Positions 23,633-33,156 are shown, numbered from the stretch's first letter. The stretch: DNA of 64,000 nucleotides from Prolixibacteraceae bacterium (GCA_019856515.1 CP082230.1:2046001-2110000); one strand, 5' to 3'. The notes: generated from the letters alone by a model not told the origin. Made by a program: numbers and translations.

Positions 23633-25424
23633 AACGACCAGTGTAGCAGTGGAGTTTAAGGCCAAGATGGGGCCTTATATGTCTGGACTTCGTAAAGGGA
23701 GCGAAAAGACCAAGGAGTTTGGTAGCAGTGTAAAGAATGGATTTGGAGAAGCGAAGGGAGGGGTTCAATCCCTTGTTTCTGTAATTCAAGGTGATTTTAC
23801 CGCTCTTCCATCCGTTTTTAAATCTGCAGGAACATCCGCAAAGGGTTTTTCAACAAGTCTCAAAGGAATAAAACTCGCATTGATATCTACGGGTATCGGT
23901 GCGATTGTTGTTGCTTTGGGGTTAGCCGTAGCAGCTTTAACAGAATACTTCACAAGTACCAGAGATGGGGAAATTGCTTTTAAAAAAGTAATGAATGGCA
24001 TTAATGCAGTGATCGGCCCCATTAAGCATAGTATCGGAGAACTAGGAAAAGCCGTTTATCTCATGATGACAGGTGACTTTAAAAAAGCTTGGAAGGTAGC
24101 CTCTGAATCATTCGATAAAACTAAGGGGCAAATCACGGCAAATCTAGACGACTTGAAAACACAAGTTGATGAATTTGGCAATATTAAAATCGGAGATGAT
24201 GGCAAACCTATGATTGGGATGAATGACCTGGAGGAAGATTTAATAAATCGGCGACAAAGTTTTGCTATCGAGGAAATGCGATTGCAAAGAGAAATTTCAC
24301 AACTTAGAAATAAAGCCAATGCAGAGGATTTATATTCAGCAAAAGAGAGAGTATCATTCATTAACCAAGCACTTCAGAAACAAAATGAGCTAGGTAATAA
24401 GAAACTTAAACTGGCACAAGATGAATTCACCCTGGAGCACAAGAAAGCCAACCAAGGAGATAACAATATTGAAGATGATCAAGCTCTCGTCGATCGTGAA
24501 ATGAAAATTGAGTCTGTTCAAAAAAGTATTGCAGACCAAAGCCGTAGAATGCTAGAGACACAACAACGTATCAATAGGGAAATAGGCAAAGAGGTAGAGC
24601 AGAGAGCAGCAGCCGTTCAGAAGGTCAAAGAAGAGAATGAAGCCATATCAAAGCAGTTAGAACAGGAGATGGATAAAGAGATGGATGCTGATCTAAATCA
24701 AGAAGTTCAGATCACTACTCCAAAAGGATTCTTTCAAGGGTTTGAAGATCGTATTGCAGAACTAAGAGAAAAACAACAATCGGCCCTAACATTGGATGCG
24801 TGGAAGAGTTACCAGGAGGAGATCGAAAAGACTAATCAACATATGAATGATTTAAAGTCGACCACAGAACAGATGCCTTCAACTAATGAACAGATTATGT
24901 CTGTGGCCAACTCATTCGGAACTCTTGGGGGTGCTATTGGAGGAGCCACGGGTCAATGGCTTTCATTTGCTGCAAATATGCTTAAGGCCATACCTCAATT
25001 GATCACGAGTATATTGGCTTTGACCGCAACGGAAACCGCATCTAGTGCCACCGTTACCGCAGCCAAAGGAGCAGAAGCCGTAACCAAAGCAACGGCTTCG
25101 GGTGCTGCACTACCTTTCCCTTTAAATATTGCGGCCATTGCTGCAGGTGTTGCAGGGGTAGTAAGTGCATTGGCCACAAAACCCAAGATCCCACATTTTG
25201 CCACTGGAGGGGCTGTATTTGGTGACACCATCGCAAGGGTTGGCGAATACAATGGGGCCAGATATGATCCTGAGATTATCCAACGTAGAAGTACCATAGA
25301 AGGATGGTTACAAAAATCATCTATGAACAATGGTATGAATGGAGAGGTTATTTTCAGAATTGAAGGGGACACCATGGAAGGAACATTAGTTAATAATAGG
25401 TCTCGTAATGATCGAATGGGATAG
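23622..25424 (+). CDS. Tail tape measure protein (600 aa)
   Basis: A long helical protein. The start AVEFKAKMGPYMSGLRKGSE is typical of tape measures (residues about 8-30). Hydrophobic segments occur at about residues 85-110 (LALISTGIGAIVVALGLAVA) and 425-520 (Ala/Gly-rich, FPLNIAAIAAGVAGVVSALA), with coiled coil between. The C-terminus has HFATGGAVFGDTIARVGEYN, the usual phage GGxV/EYN ending. By the common rule of about 1.5 angstrom per residue it would set a tail near 90 nm (inference). Confidence 0.92.
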   Translation: MAGKTTSVAVEFKAKMGPYMSGLRKGSEKTKEFGSSVKNGFGEAKGGVQSLVSVIQGDFTALPSVFKSAGTSAKGFSTSLKGIKLALISTGIGAIVVALGLAVAALTEYFTSTRDGEIAFKKVMNGINAVIGPIKHSIGELGKAVYLMMTGDFKKAWKVASESFDKTKGQITANLDDLKTQVDEFGNIKIGDDGKPMIGMNDLEEDLINRRQSFAIEEMRLQREISQLRNKANAEDLYSAKERVSFINQALQKQNELGNKKLKLAQDEFTLEHKKANQGDNNIEDDQALVDREMKIESVQKSIADQSRRMLETQQRINREIGKEVEQRAAAVQKVKEENEAISKQLEQEMDKEMDADLNQEVQITTPKGFFQGFEDRIAELREKQQSALTLDAWKSYQEEIEKTNQHMNDLKSTTEQMPSTNEQIMSVANSFGTLGGAIGGATGQWLSFAANMLKAIPQLITSILALTATETASSATVTAAKGAEAVTKATASGAALPFPLNIAAIAAGVAGVVSALATKPKIPHFATGGAVFGDTIARVGEYNGARYDPEIIQRRSTIEGWLQKSSMNNGMNGEVIFRIEGDTMEGTLVNNRSRNDRMG

Positions 25425-25480
25425 TATATATTATTACGAATCATGTCTCATTAAGTTTTTAGTACTGTTTAAATGATAGA

Positions 25481-25500
25481 GGGGACCACGTGTCCCCTTT
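25481..25500 (+). terminator. Hairpin after the tape measure gene
   Basis: GGGGAC-CACGT-GTCCCC (25481-25497) is followed by TTTCTT. It lies in the 92-bp gap between tape measure and baseplate genes. Before it, at 25425-25440, is a degenerate copy of the leader motif (TATATATTATTACGAA) and a three-codon frame. Confidence 0.65.
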
Positions 25501-25516
25501 CTTAATTTCTCAAATT

Positions 25517-27736
25517 ATGAATGTATTTGCCCACACCTATTTCACCGATCCACAAGGAACCGTGTTTAGATTGGATTTCTTAAAAGTAGGACATAGCGGT
25601 CCAACAAGAGAAATAACAGGGACAGGATCACCCTTTAAACTCAAACTTCCAAACGTTGGCCATAAGTTCCAAGTGGTTTGTGGTACTGGTTGTAAACTAA
25701 AACTAAATAGCCCAAGCGATAGAGCTCTATTAGATCTTTACACTATCCAGATGCAGGATATTCAATTGAGGTTTTACAGAGAACAGGAGATGATCTGGTG
25801 TGGTTGGTTAGATTCAGAGCTATACGAAGAAGACTACAGCGAATACCGTAATTATCCTGTGAACTTAACGGGCAATGATGGGTTGAACCTTCTCTCCAGG
25901 ATTAACTTTATTCAAGATAATGGGAAGCTATTTACTGGAGAGATGAAGATGTTCGATGTCCTTAAGTCCATCATTGGTAAATTAGGACTACCATACAAGA
26001 AATTATATCTTCTATCTGGAACGAAGATAGTGGTTTCAGAGTCGGAGAAATTGGGAGCTATTGAACATCTAAGCATTTTAACAGACAACTATCTGGACAA
26101 AGACAAAAAGCCATTATCACTAAGAGAAGTACTGGAGGAGATGTTCAAGCCTTTTGGATTACAGCTTAAGTGCAGTAATGGGAATATTTGGATTATGGAC
26201 ACCCATCATCAAGCACAAAAGGGGATTATTTCTGCTGTATGCTATGATCTGGAGAACAACTGGAGCCGTTCAGAATTACAAGTGAACCTCATTAAAGATA
26301 TTTCTGCCATTGGTTTTTATCAAACAGGTGGGACCTTAAAAAAGATGTCTGGATATAATGAGCAAGAGATCACCTATTCTCCTAAAGTCACGCCATCGTT
26401 AGGAGCTCCTAAAGTAGAAGATACAAAGATGTGGGATAAAGCACCACAATACTCTTTTTGGAAACGTGGACGGTCCTATATGCATGAAGGACATGCAGGC
26501 AGCCATACGCAAGTATTATATGAGACACTAAAAAAGAGTACTGGAAATTCAATGAGTAGATATTTTACGTTTTTGAATGACTATGCGGACCTTCAAGGAA
26601 TACAAGGAAGTGGAACCAATAAAGAGGATCCTACAGAATCAAATCATTTGGCTTTGATTAATCCCAATTATAATAGGACAAGGCCTACCAGTTTTAATCC
26701 CCAGTGGAGTGTCAAATATATCCCACATCAATATATAATAGGGAATGAACATACTATGTTGAGGATCTCTTTTGAAGCTTTTGTTTTAACCTCGGAGAAT
26801 CCATTTGATGATCAAAGAGATCCTGTTTTAGGTCTGAACATTCCTCTTAAGGTTACAATAGGATCAAAGTCAATTGATTTAACTTACAATTGGGAACAAG
26901 ATTCAAGCAACTATATCTATGCAGTGGTAAGAGATAAAAAAGCAGGAGGAGACATTGCCGAGAAGTGGACGAAGGTCACAGGCAAAGGATATTCTCCATA
27001 TGCTAATTCTAGGGTTATTCTCAGTGATACTGGAATTGTTTTACCTGTTCCTCCTGGATTATCTGGAGAGATGTTGATATCATTCGCATCCAATATTAAA
27101 ACGTTTAGACACAACCAACAGGATGGAATATCTAACCATTACAAGACTGTAAGGGAAGTACAAATAAAAAATATCAAAGTAGAGTTAGTGGAACCGAAAG
27201 GGAAAGCCCATGAATACGCCCCTATCAAAAGCAATGATATCACCTACACAGGGAAAATGAATCACTATTTCAAAGAGAAAGGGAAAGAGATTAAAATCAT
27301 TCATGGCACCTCAATATCTGCAGGTGAAAAAGGAGCTTTAATTTTCCGTAGTGGGGACACTTCTTCCATAGTCAACACTTTTGAAAGAGCTGGTGTTCAA
27401 AACAAGATTGAGAAGTTGCTTCTTAGATCTATCATGAGCAATTACAAAAGGGCACATTTGGGCCTAACCTCTATCAGATTAAACAATGATCTCATGGTCC
27501 ATCAAACCATTACAGATAGTAGAGTATTCGGAAATAAAGTATTCCGTATCTCTGGGGGATCGATTGATTATTATAATGGTTGTGCTGAGGTCTCCATGGT
27601 TGAGGTTTTTGAGGATACAGAAGAGATTATCGAGTCACAAAACACACCACCAATAAACCAACCAGGAACAAACCCAAGTGATCCTCCTCAAGGTGGAACC
27701 ACACCACCTACCACAAGTGGAAGAGGTCGACAATGA
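25517..27736 (+). CDS. Baseplate/distal tail protein, Tal-like (739 aa)
   Basis: I chose the ATG at 25517 (MNVFAHTYFTDPQG); an in-frame GTG at 25490 lies in the terminator hairpin. The N-terminal region (residues 1-230) has FRLDFLKVGHSG, VVCGTGCKLKL and DSELYEEDYSEYRNYPVNLT, typical of the distal tail/tail-lysin hub of Bacteroidota siphophages. The middle contains LREVLEEMFKPFGLQLKCSN. The C-terminus is Pro/Gly/Thr-rich and disordered. It would cap the tail tube and carry the fibres. Confidence 0.75.
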   Translation: MNVFAHTYFTDPQGTVFRLDFLKVGHSGPTREITGTGSPFKLKLPNVGHKFQVVCGTGCKLKLNSPSDRALLDLYTIQMQDIQLRFYREQEMIWCGWLDSELYEEDYSEYRNYPVNLTGNDGLNLLSRINFIQDNGKLFTGEMKMFDVLKSIIGKLGLPYKKLYLLSGTKIVVSESEKLGAIEHLSILTDNYLDKDKKPLSLREVLEEMFKPFGLQLKCSNGNIWIMDTHHQAQKGIISAVCYDLENNWSRSELQVNLIKDISAIGFYQTGGTLKKMSGYNEQEITYSPKVTPSLGAPKVEDTKMWDKAPQYSFWKRGRSYMHEGHAGSHTQVLYETLKKSTGNSMSRYFTFLNDYADLQGIQGSGTNKEDPTESNHLALINPNYNRTRPTSFNPQWSVKYIPHQYIIGNEHTMLRISFEAFVLTSENPFDDQRDPVLGLNIPLKVTIGSKSIDLTYNWEQDSSNYIYAVVRDKKAGGDIAEKWTKVTGKGYSPYANSRVILSDTGIVLPVPPGLSGEMLISFASNIKTFRHNQQDGISNHYKTVREVQIKNIKVELVEPKGKAHEYAPIKSNDITYTGKMNHYFKEKGKEIKIIHGTSISAGEKGALIFRSGDTSSIVNTFERAGVQNKIEKLLLRSIMSNYKRAHLGLTSIRLNNDLMVHQTITDSRVFGNKVFRISGGSIDYYNGCAEVSMVEVFEDTEEIIESQNTPPINQPGTNPSDPPQGGTTPPTTSGRGRQ

Positions 27737-27743
27737 TTGTCTA

Positions 27744-27757
27744 TATATTAAAGAAAA
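27744..27757 (+). promoter_or_regulatory. Leader motif TATATTAAAGAAAA before the tail fibre gene
   Basis: Exact core of the recurrent prophage motif, 1 nt before the ATG at 27759. It decides the fibre gene's start. Confidence 0.5.
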
Positions 27758-27758
27758 T

Positions 27759-30700
27759 ATGTTTGTTGAGGAGAGAAAAAAGCCATCCAGTTCGAACACC
27801 GGAACAAATACAGAGATCTTCATAAATGCTGAGGGAAGCGAATCACGCTTTCTTTGGAATAAAGATGAGATCAAGGTGGATGAAGAAAGTTATCTCCGTG
27901 TTTTAGGTCAAAAGGTTAATGCTGCAAATTCGGATCTTATTGGAGGGAAAGCACCATCACATTATTGGAACAAAGAGACTTTACGAGTAGATGGGGACAA
28001 ATACCTTCGTGTGTCTGGAGAGAAGATAAAAGCATTGAACAGCGATCTTTTTGCAGGGAAAGAGCTTTCATTCTTTGCCACTTCTAAAGCCCTACAACAA
28101 CATAGTAATGATACAGGAATACATACATCTGTTGAGGAAAAAAGAAATTGGGAGAGGGCCTGGTCATGGATTCATGGTAATACCGTAGAGGATAAGGTCA
28201 AAAAGGCAATGAATAGTGACCATTTGGGGGGCCTTCTCCCCTCTCAATTTATCAGAAGAGACAAACATCAAGAAGTTCAAGGCGCACTCTATTCTCCTGG
28301 TTATTCATCTGGCTTTGCAGGATCTGGAGCAGTTATTGATTTTCCCAATGGGATGATCGAATTAGATAAACTAACAGTACGTAAAGAGGCCACTTTCTTT
28401 GATTTGGTTATCCAACAAATGAAATATATTGGAGGATCACAGGTTGTTTCTGCAGGTGCAATAAAAGTAAATCATGTTCAAGAAACAGGAGATACATGGA
28501 GGTGTTATTTCGAGCCCTTACAAGGAGCCGTTTCAAATCCATTAGTAACTAATGATATTGTACGTTGTCAACGCTTTGGTACTACGTCCAAATACTATAG
28601 TGCCATAGTTGTTGATAGCGGTTTAGACTATGTCGATCTTTCCAAAGAAACCTATGACGGGACACTCCTTCCAGAAGTGGGAGATCACCTGGTCCAATTT
28701 GGAAATACTGAAATTTCCGACCGACAATCTCTTATTGTCATCTCTTCTATGGGTAGCAGTAGCCCTTCCATTGATCTTTTAAGTGGTGTAGATAGCTTTT
28801 CTTTAGATAACAAGCTTGTGCAACGTATTGGAAACTTAGACGGTGTTACTGACCCTGCCATGGGAAGACTCTCTGGTTATGGTATGTATGCCGAAAATGT
28901 TTATCTCAAAGGTCGTTTTGTTTTAGATAGTGGGGATGAAATTGGAACAGTTCTTTCCAGTAAAGCAAATAGTTCAAGTGTTACAAATATGGTTCGTGGG
29001 CTTAACAATCGTATTGCTGCAGAAACATCCAGGACAAACCAACAAGTAGACGAGAATAAAAGACAAATTGCAACCCAAGAACAGAATCTTACAAACTTGA
29101 AAATTGGAGGTCGTAACTTTGCTTTAGATTCAGATAGTGAAAAATCAATTCGAGGGTATCGCGGAACCTTTTACAGATTTTCTCAACCTCTTAACCAGAA
29201 TGAACAGTATACATTTTCATTCAAACTGAAAAGCAAATCAAATGATCGAGTAGACGTTTATTTTACGGACAGATATGGAGGCAACCCAAGGCAAACAGTT
29301 AAAGCTTATTTATCGCTGAACGATCAACCAATTACTATTACAACAGATCAAGCATGGAATGGTATATGTATATATCAAGAAACAGATCAAGCCGATGCAT
29401 TATGTGTTATAGAATGGATTAAAGTAGAAAAAGGAAATAAAGCTACGGACTGGACACCTGCACCAGAAGATACCGACCTTAAAATACAACAGGTAAGAGA
29501 AACACTTGAAAGCTCCATTACACAAACAAGCGAAGCAATATCACTAAAGGTAAGTAAGACATATGTAGATGATAAGGTTAGCAATATTCAGAATGTAGGC
29601 ATTAACCTATTTAGAGAAAGTCTTTATGAGAATTGGAATCATGTTTATGGATTCGCTGCACAAACAGTTTATCTTGATGCAGGTCAAGAGTATACTTTTT
29701 CTTTTGAAGGAAAGATAAATCAAGAAGCAATTAATAACAAAAAGGAATTACGAGGATTTCTTTATTACCCTGATTGGAGTTGGAATCATTCAATTGCAAT
29801 TAAATCACTTGATGAGTCTAAAGTGTCTCACACTTTTACTCCTCCAAAGTCTGGAAACATTTCGCTTACTTTTTACATGTTTCCAAGCGGAGGCACATAT
29901 AAAGGAAGTGTTTATCTGAAACGTTTTAAACTAGAGAAAGGCAATAAAGCCACGGATTGGTCTCCAGCAATAACAGACCATGTTTTTAAGAAATCGATTA
30001 TCTCAGAGATCAATCAATCAGCAGAAGCAATAAAGATCAGTGCAAGTAAGATTCAAATTGATGGAACCACCACCTTCGCACCAGGCTTTAAGTTTGGAGT
30101 TGCTAGATTGGATAATACAATTATTGAAGGGGGGTATATCAAAACATCATTGATTAATGCCAAACAGATCACCGCACTTGGAAACATTACTGCAGGGAGC
30201 TTTAATCTAGGAAATGGAAAGTTTGTTGTTACACAAGACGGTCAACTAACAGCACAAGGGGCTAATATCATTGGTAATCTTAAAACAGGAACAGGATCAA
30301 CACGATTGGAATTTGATTCACAATGGAACCTTTTAAAATTCTACAAGAATGATCGTACAATCTTATCACTGGGAGCCAATCGTAATGGATTATCATTCTA
30401 CCTTACAGGAGACCACGGTGGAATGAGAATTGATGCTGCAAAATCAGGGCATGCACTTTCAATATATGGAAGTGTTCTTATAAACGGTGGGACAGCTTAT
30501 TTACCAGAAGTAAAATTAAGAGATGGAATAACAATAACACGAAGATCTAGAAGTGTTTATGTTGGAGATTGTGAAGCTCCAGACTTTCGAAAATGGATTT
30601 CTATATCAGGCATGGGGGTTACTTCAACATCCTATATTGTTTTAGGATCATTTTATATCAAAGATGGAACAGCATGGCAGGACAATGATGTTATTTGGTC

Positions 30701-30806
30701 TATTCAAGGAAAAACAACAACAGGATTCTATCTAAGTATGAGAGAAGTAGCATCAACTGCTCAACATCTATACTTTGAGTTTATTATTATTGACACAGTC
30801 ATCTAA
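27759..30806 (+). CDS. Tail fibre / receptor-binding protein (1015 aa)
   Basis: The start is the ATG at 27759, 22 nt after the previous stop; an earlier ATG at 27678 lies inside the previous gene. The N-terminal half (FSLDNKLVQRIG, YAENVYLKGRF, a coiled coil near residues 405-440) is fibre-like. Two related carbohydrate-binding-type jelly-roll modules follow, at about residues 445-565 and 615-745. Each begins with a GGRNFAL/GINLFRES-type strand and ends in E-KGNKATDW-(T/S)-PA. A trimeric fibre-like stretch (GLSFYLTGDHGGMRID) leads to the C-terminal tip. The modules probably bind host surface glycans. Confidence 0.82.
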   Translation: MFVEERKKPSSSNTGTNTEIFINAEGSESRFLWNKDEIKVDEESYLRVLGQKVNAANSDLIGGKAPSHYWNKETLRVDGDKYLRVSGEKIKALNSDLFAGKELSFFATSKALQQHSNDTGIHTSVEEKRNWERAWSWIHGNTVEDKVKKAMNSDHLGGLLPSQFIRRDKHQEVQGALYSPGYSSGFAGSGAVIDFPNGMIELDKLTVRKEATFFDLVIQQMKYIGGSQVVSAGAIKVNHVQETGDTWRCYFEPLQGAVSNPLVTNDIVRCQRFGTTSKYYSAIVVDSGLDYVDLSKETYDGTLLPEVGDHLVQFGNTEISDRQSLIVISSMGSSSPSIDLLSGVDSFSLDNKLVQRIGNLDGVTDPAMGRLSGYGMYAENVYLKGRFVLDSGDEIGTVLSSKANSSSVTNMVRGLNNRIAAETSRTNQQVDENKRQIATQEQNLTNLKIGGRNFALDSDSEKSIRGYRGTFYRFSQPLNQNEQYTFSFKLKSKSNDRVDVYFTDRYGGNPRQTVKAYLSLNDQPITITTDQAWNGICIYQETDQADALCVIEWIKVEKGNKATDWTPAPEDTDLKIQQVRETLESSITQTSEAISLKVSKTYVDDKVSNIQNVGINLFRESLYENWNHVYGFAAQTVYLDAGQEYTFSFEGKINQEAINNKKELRGFLYYPDWSWNHSIAIKSLDESKVSHTFTPPKSGNISLTFYMFPSGGTYKGSVYLKRFKLEKGNKATDWSPAITDHVFKKSIISEINQSAEAIKISASKIQIDGTTTFAPGFKFGVARLDNTIIEGGYIKTSLINAKQITALGNITAGSFNLGNGKFVVTQDGQLTAQGANIIGNLKTGTGSTRLEFDSQWNLLKFYKNDRTILSLGANRNGLSFYLTGDHGGMRIDAAKSGHALSIYGSVLINGGTAYLPEVKLRDGITITRRSRSVYVGDCEAPDFRKWISISGMGVTSTSYIVLGSFYIKDGTAWQDNDVIWSIQGKTTTGFYLSMREVASTAQHLYFEFIIIDTVI

Positions 30807-30817
30807 TTATCACTATT

Positions 30818-31108
30818 ATGAATAAAATACAAGACATTAAAATTCAGGATTTGGCAGGGAATGACCTTCGCAAAGCCATCATTAAAGAGAACTCATTGCA
30901 ACCCGATTTTATCGAGAAACATTTGGGTAACTACGTCTACACACAAGGAAGTGCGGATGTATATGAAATAGGTTCAAAGATCTATAACAATGAAGCCTTT
31001 GAATTGGAAGAATCACAAAAAGAAGAGTTCTTTAAACTCATTAATAAGTGCTTTGATGGTTTCCCTCCCATTGTTCCAAGATCCATTATTTCAAGTTTAG
31101 AAGCATAA
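30818..31108 (+). CDS. Phage protein of unknown function (96 aa)
   Basis: A soluble 96-residue protein (NKIQDIKIQDLAGNDLRKAI, KLINKCFDGFPPIVPRSIIS) 11 nt after the fibre gene and followed by a terminator. The position suggests a fibre-assembly helper, but no family was recognised. Confidence 0.62.
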   Translation: MNKIQDIKIQDLAGNDLRKAIIKENSLQPDFIEKHLGNYVYTQGSADVYEIGSKIYNNEAFELEESQKEEFFKLINKCFDGFPPIVPRSIISSLEA

Positions 31109-31113
31109 ATAAG

Positions 31114-31138
31114 AAGCCACTGTTTGAGTGGCTTTTTT
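31114..31138 (+). terminator. Rho-independent terminator after the tail module
   Basis: The stem AAGCCACT / AGTGGCTT with a 5-nt loop is followed by TTTT. It ends the tail transcript. The lysis genes that follow start after another copy of the leader motif (31144-31160). Confidence 0.85.
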
Positions 31139-31143
31139 CATGT

Positions 31144-31160
31144 CTATATATTAAGAAAAA
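31144..31160 (+). promoter_or_regulatory. Leader motif CTATATATTAAGAAAAA before the lysis module
   Basis: Close copy of the recurrent prophage motif, 7 nt before the ATG at 31168 and 6 nt after a terminator. The terminator makes a promoter role for the motif more likely here. Confidence 0.5.
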
Positions 31161-31167
31161 CAACATC

Positions 31168-31455
31168 ATGTCGGAACTAGGAATTCAACTTATAGGAGTT
31201 GCTTTTGCTGCACTTCTTGGGGCCTTTGGGTGGATGATCAATATCCAACTAAAGCACAATAAAGAATTCGCTGTATCTCTTAACCAGTTAAGCGTGGCCA
31301 TTCAAGATCTATCAAAGACCATTGCTGTATTGGAGACAAGGGATAAAGCGAGAGAAGAACGAACAAATAACGATTCACATCAAGTAATGAAAAGGCTGGA
31401 TCGTTTAGAAAAGACCGTATCTAGAATTCAAATAAATCAAAATGTAGGAGCATGA
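31168..31455 (+). CDS. Small transmembrane coiled-coil protein of the lysis module (95 aa)
   Basis: One N-terminal membrane segment (GIQLIGVAFAALLGAFGWMI, residues 5-25) is followed by a coiled coil (NQLSVAIQDLSKTIAVLETR, then RLDRLEKTVSRIQIN). The topology fits a signal-anchored lysis accessory (spanin- or antiholin-like). The end overlaps the endolysin start by 4 nt (ATGA). Confidence 0.65.
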   Translation: MSELGIQLIGVAFAALLGAFGWMINIQLKHNKEFAVSLNQLSVAIQDLSKTIAVLETRDKAREERTNNDSHQVMKRLDRLEKTVSRIQINQNVGA

Positions 31456-31901
31456 AAGAACTTAAACAGAGGGTAAAGCAATACTTTGGTTTGAAAGAAT
31501 TGGTTTGCCCAGAGGTATATCACAAGTATGGAGATCGTGCCTGGTCATTCTTTGACCCAAGACTCTTAGAAACTTTGGTATACTTAAGAGAGAAAATTGA
31601 TCGTCCTTTTTATGTGAACAATTGGGACCAAGGAGGCAGCTATTCACAAAGGGGACTAAGATGTAATCAATGTGAATTAGTCAAAAGTGCGACGATGCAA
31701 GATCGAATTTACATGTCGGCACATTCTCAAGGGCAAGGCATTGATTTTGATGTGGAAGGCATGCAAGCGCATGAGGTACGAAAACTTATCCTTGAAATAC
31801 AAGAAGAGCTCCCCTATCCTATTCGTCTGGAGAACCATGTTTGTTGGGTGCATTTGGATGTAAGAGAGACAGGGTCTCAAGTCTATATTTTCAACCCATA
31901 A
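31452..31901 (+). CDS. Endolysin, M15-type peptidase
   Basis: A 149-residue zinc peptidase: SAHSQGQGIDFDVEG supplies His91 and Asp98, and CWVHLDVRE supplies His134 and the following Asp. This H-x6-D plus HxD layout is that of M15 D-Ala-D-Ala or L-Ala-D-Glu peptidases used as phage lysins. No signal peptide, so export needs the holin 3 nt downstream. Confidence 0.88.
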   Translation: MKELKQRVKQYFGLKELVCPEVYHKYGDRAWSFFDPRLLETLVYLREKIDRPFYVNNWDQGGSYSQRGLRCNQCELVKSATMQDRIYMSAHSQGQGIDFDVEGMQAHEVRKLILEIQEELPYPIRLENHVCWVHLDVRETGSQVYIFNP

Positions 31902-31904
31902 CTT

Positions 31905-32201
31905 ATGTTTTTCTTAAGACGTTTATTTATGAAAGGAGGAATCAAAGACGTAGCGGATGCGGTCAAAGAAACCGCATCCAAGGTTATCAAGAATAGTGCT
32001 ACTGGAGACAAACAGGACGCCAGACGTTTTAACAAGGGAGAAGGTTGGCTGGATAGGAATATCCATGAATTGGTTATTCTTATTATTCTAGTCTGTGTCA
32101 TCTTTGCAGCTCATATCGGCATAGCAGACGACACAGTAAAGAAGCTAACCGAATACTTAGGATTGATTATTGCCTTTCTCTTTGGAAGGCCCAAGAGGTA
32201 A
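31905..32201 (+). CDS. Holin (98 aa)
   Basis: The pattern GDKQDARRFNKGEGWLDRNI followed by membrane segments (LVILIILVCVIFAAHIGIA, and KLTEYLGLIIAFLFGRPKR) matches 3TM-type phage holins, whose basic amphipathic N-terminus precedes membrane-spanning helices. It sits 3 nt after the endolysin. A second start at 31929 (MKGG) would shorten it and may give a dual-start holin/antiholin, which is inference. Confidence 0.75.
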   Translation: MFFLRRLFMKGGIKDVADAVKETASKVIKNSATGDKQDARRFNKGEGWLDRNIHELVILIILVCVIFAAHIGIADDTVKKLTEYLGLIIAFLFGRPKR

Positions 32202-32276
32202 TTAAATTTCAAATTCATTAATGAACATTACGCAGAAAAGAAACAGTTTACACAAGGCAGCACATCGGCGGTAAAG

Positions 32277-32355
32277 CTTGGGAAAGATCTGTACAGGAGG
32301 AGATAATATGGTGAAGAGGTACAGATCTATTTTTCACCAAGTTTTAACCAGATGA
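32277..32355 (+). ncRNA. Structured leader with a strong Shine-Dalgarno micro-ORF
   Basis: A perfect 10-bp stem (32285-32294 / 32319-32328), with an outer 5-bp stem (cttgg 32277-32281 / ccaag 32337-32341), encloses a strong ribosome site AGGAGGA. This precedes ATG at 32308 and a 15-codon frame ending TGA at 32353-32355, just before the methylase start at 32365. A strong Shine-Dalgarno is unusual in this phylum. It may be a translational regulator of the methylase gene or chance. Confidence 0.35.
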
Positions 32356-32364
32356 AATAATTCG

Positions 32365-33156
32365 ATGAAGCCACCAATTACTTATTACGGAGGAAAACAA
32401 AAATTAGTAAAACACTTATTACCATTAGTACCAGAACATAATCTATATGCGGAGCCATTCTTTGGAGGAGGTGCACTATTTTGGGCAAAGGAACCGTCCA
32501 ATGTTGAGGTAATCAATGATTGTGATAGAGAGCTTATCAACTTCTATGAGGTAATGAAAAGAGATTTTGAAGCTCTAAAAGGAATGATGGATGCCTCTTT
32601 ACATTCAAGAACATCACATAATGATGCGCAAGTAATCCTTAAAAACCCTCACCTCTTTACATCGGTACAAAGAGCCTGGTCCATTTGGGTATTATCAAGC
32701 CAGAGCTTTTCATCTATGTTAGATGGAGCGTGGGGATATGATGTTAAGAAAGCATCAACATCGACCAAAGTGCATAACCAGAAGCTACGGTTTCAATCAG
32801 TGTACCAGGAGAGACTTTCAAGAGTACAGATAGAATCGACCGACGCAATTCGAATTATTAAAAGCCGTGATCGTGTAGATTCATTCTTCTATTGTGATCC
32901 ACCTTACTATAATAGTGACTGTGGACACTACGATGGTTACACATTAGAGGATTACACTTTGTTACTGGAGACTTTATCCAACATTCAAGGGAAGTTTATT
33001 TTAAGTAGTTATCCATCCCCGATCCTGGATAACTTCACAAAGGAGAAAGGATGGTATCAAAAAGAGTTTATCCAACGTGTTAGTGTCAATAACTGTTCAA
33101 GGAAGAAAGACAAAAACAAAAGAGAGGTAATCACAGCCAATTTCGAGATTATATAA
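32365..33156 (+). CDS. DNA adenine methylase, D12/Dam class (orphan)
   Basis: A 263-residue N6-adenine methyltransferase. The AdoMet-binding start is ITYYGGKQKLVKHLLPLVP with PFFGGGALFW (residues 31-40), and the catalytic motif is YCDPPYYNSD (Asp178). No restriction gene is adjacent, so it is orphan. In prophages such enzymes protect phage DNA from host restriction. The recognition sequence cannot be read from the protein. Confidence 0.9.
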   Translation: MKPPITYYGGKQKLVKHLLPLVPEHNLYAEPFFGGGALFWAKEPSNVEVINDCDRELINFYEVMKRDFEALKGMMDASLHSRTSHNDAQVILKNPHLFTSVQRAWSIWVLSSQSFSSMLDGAWGYDVKKASTSTKVHNQKLRFQSVYQERLSRVQIESTDAIRIIKSRDRVDSFFYCDPPYYNSDCGHYDGYTLEDYTLLLETLSNIQGKFILSSYPSPILDNFTKEKGWYQKEFIQRVSVNNCSRKKDKNKREVITANFEII

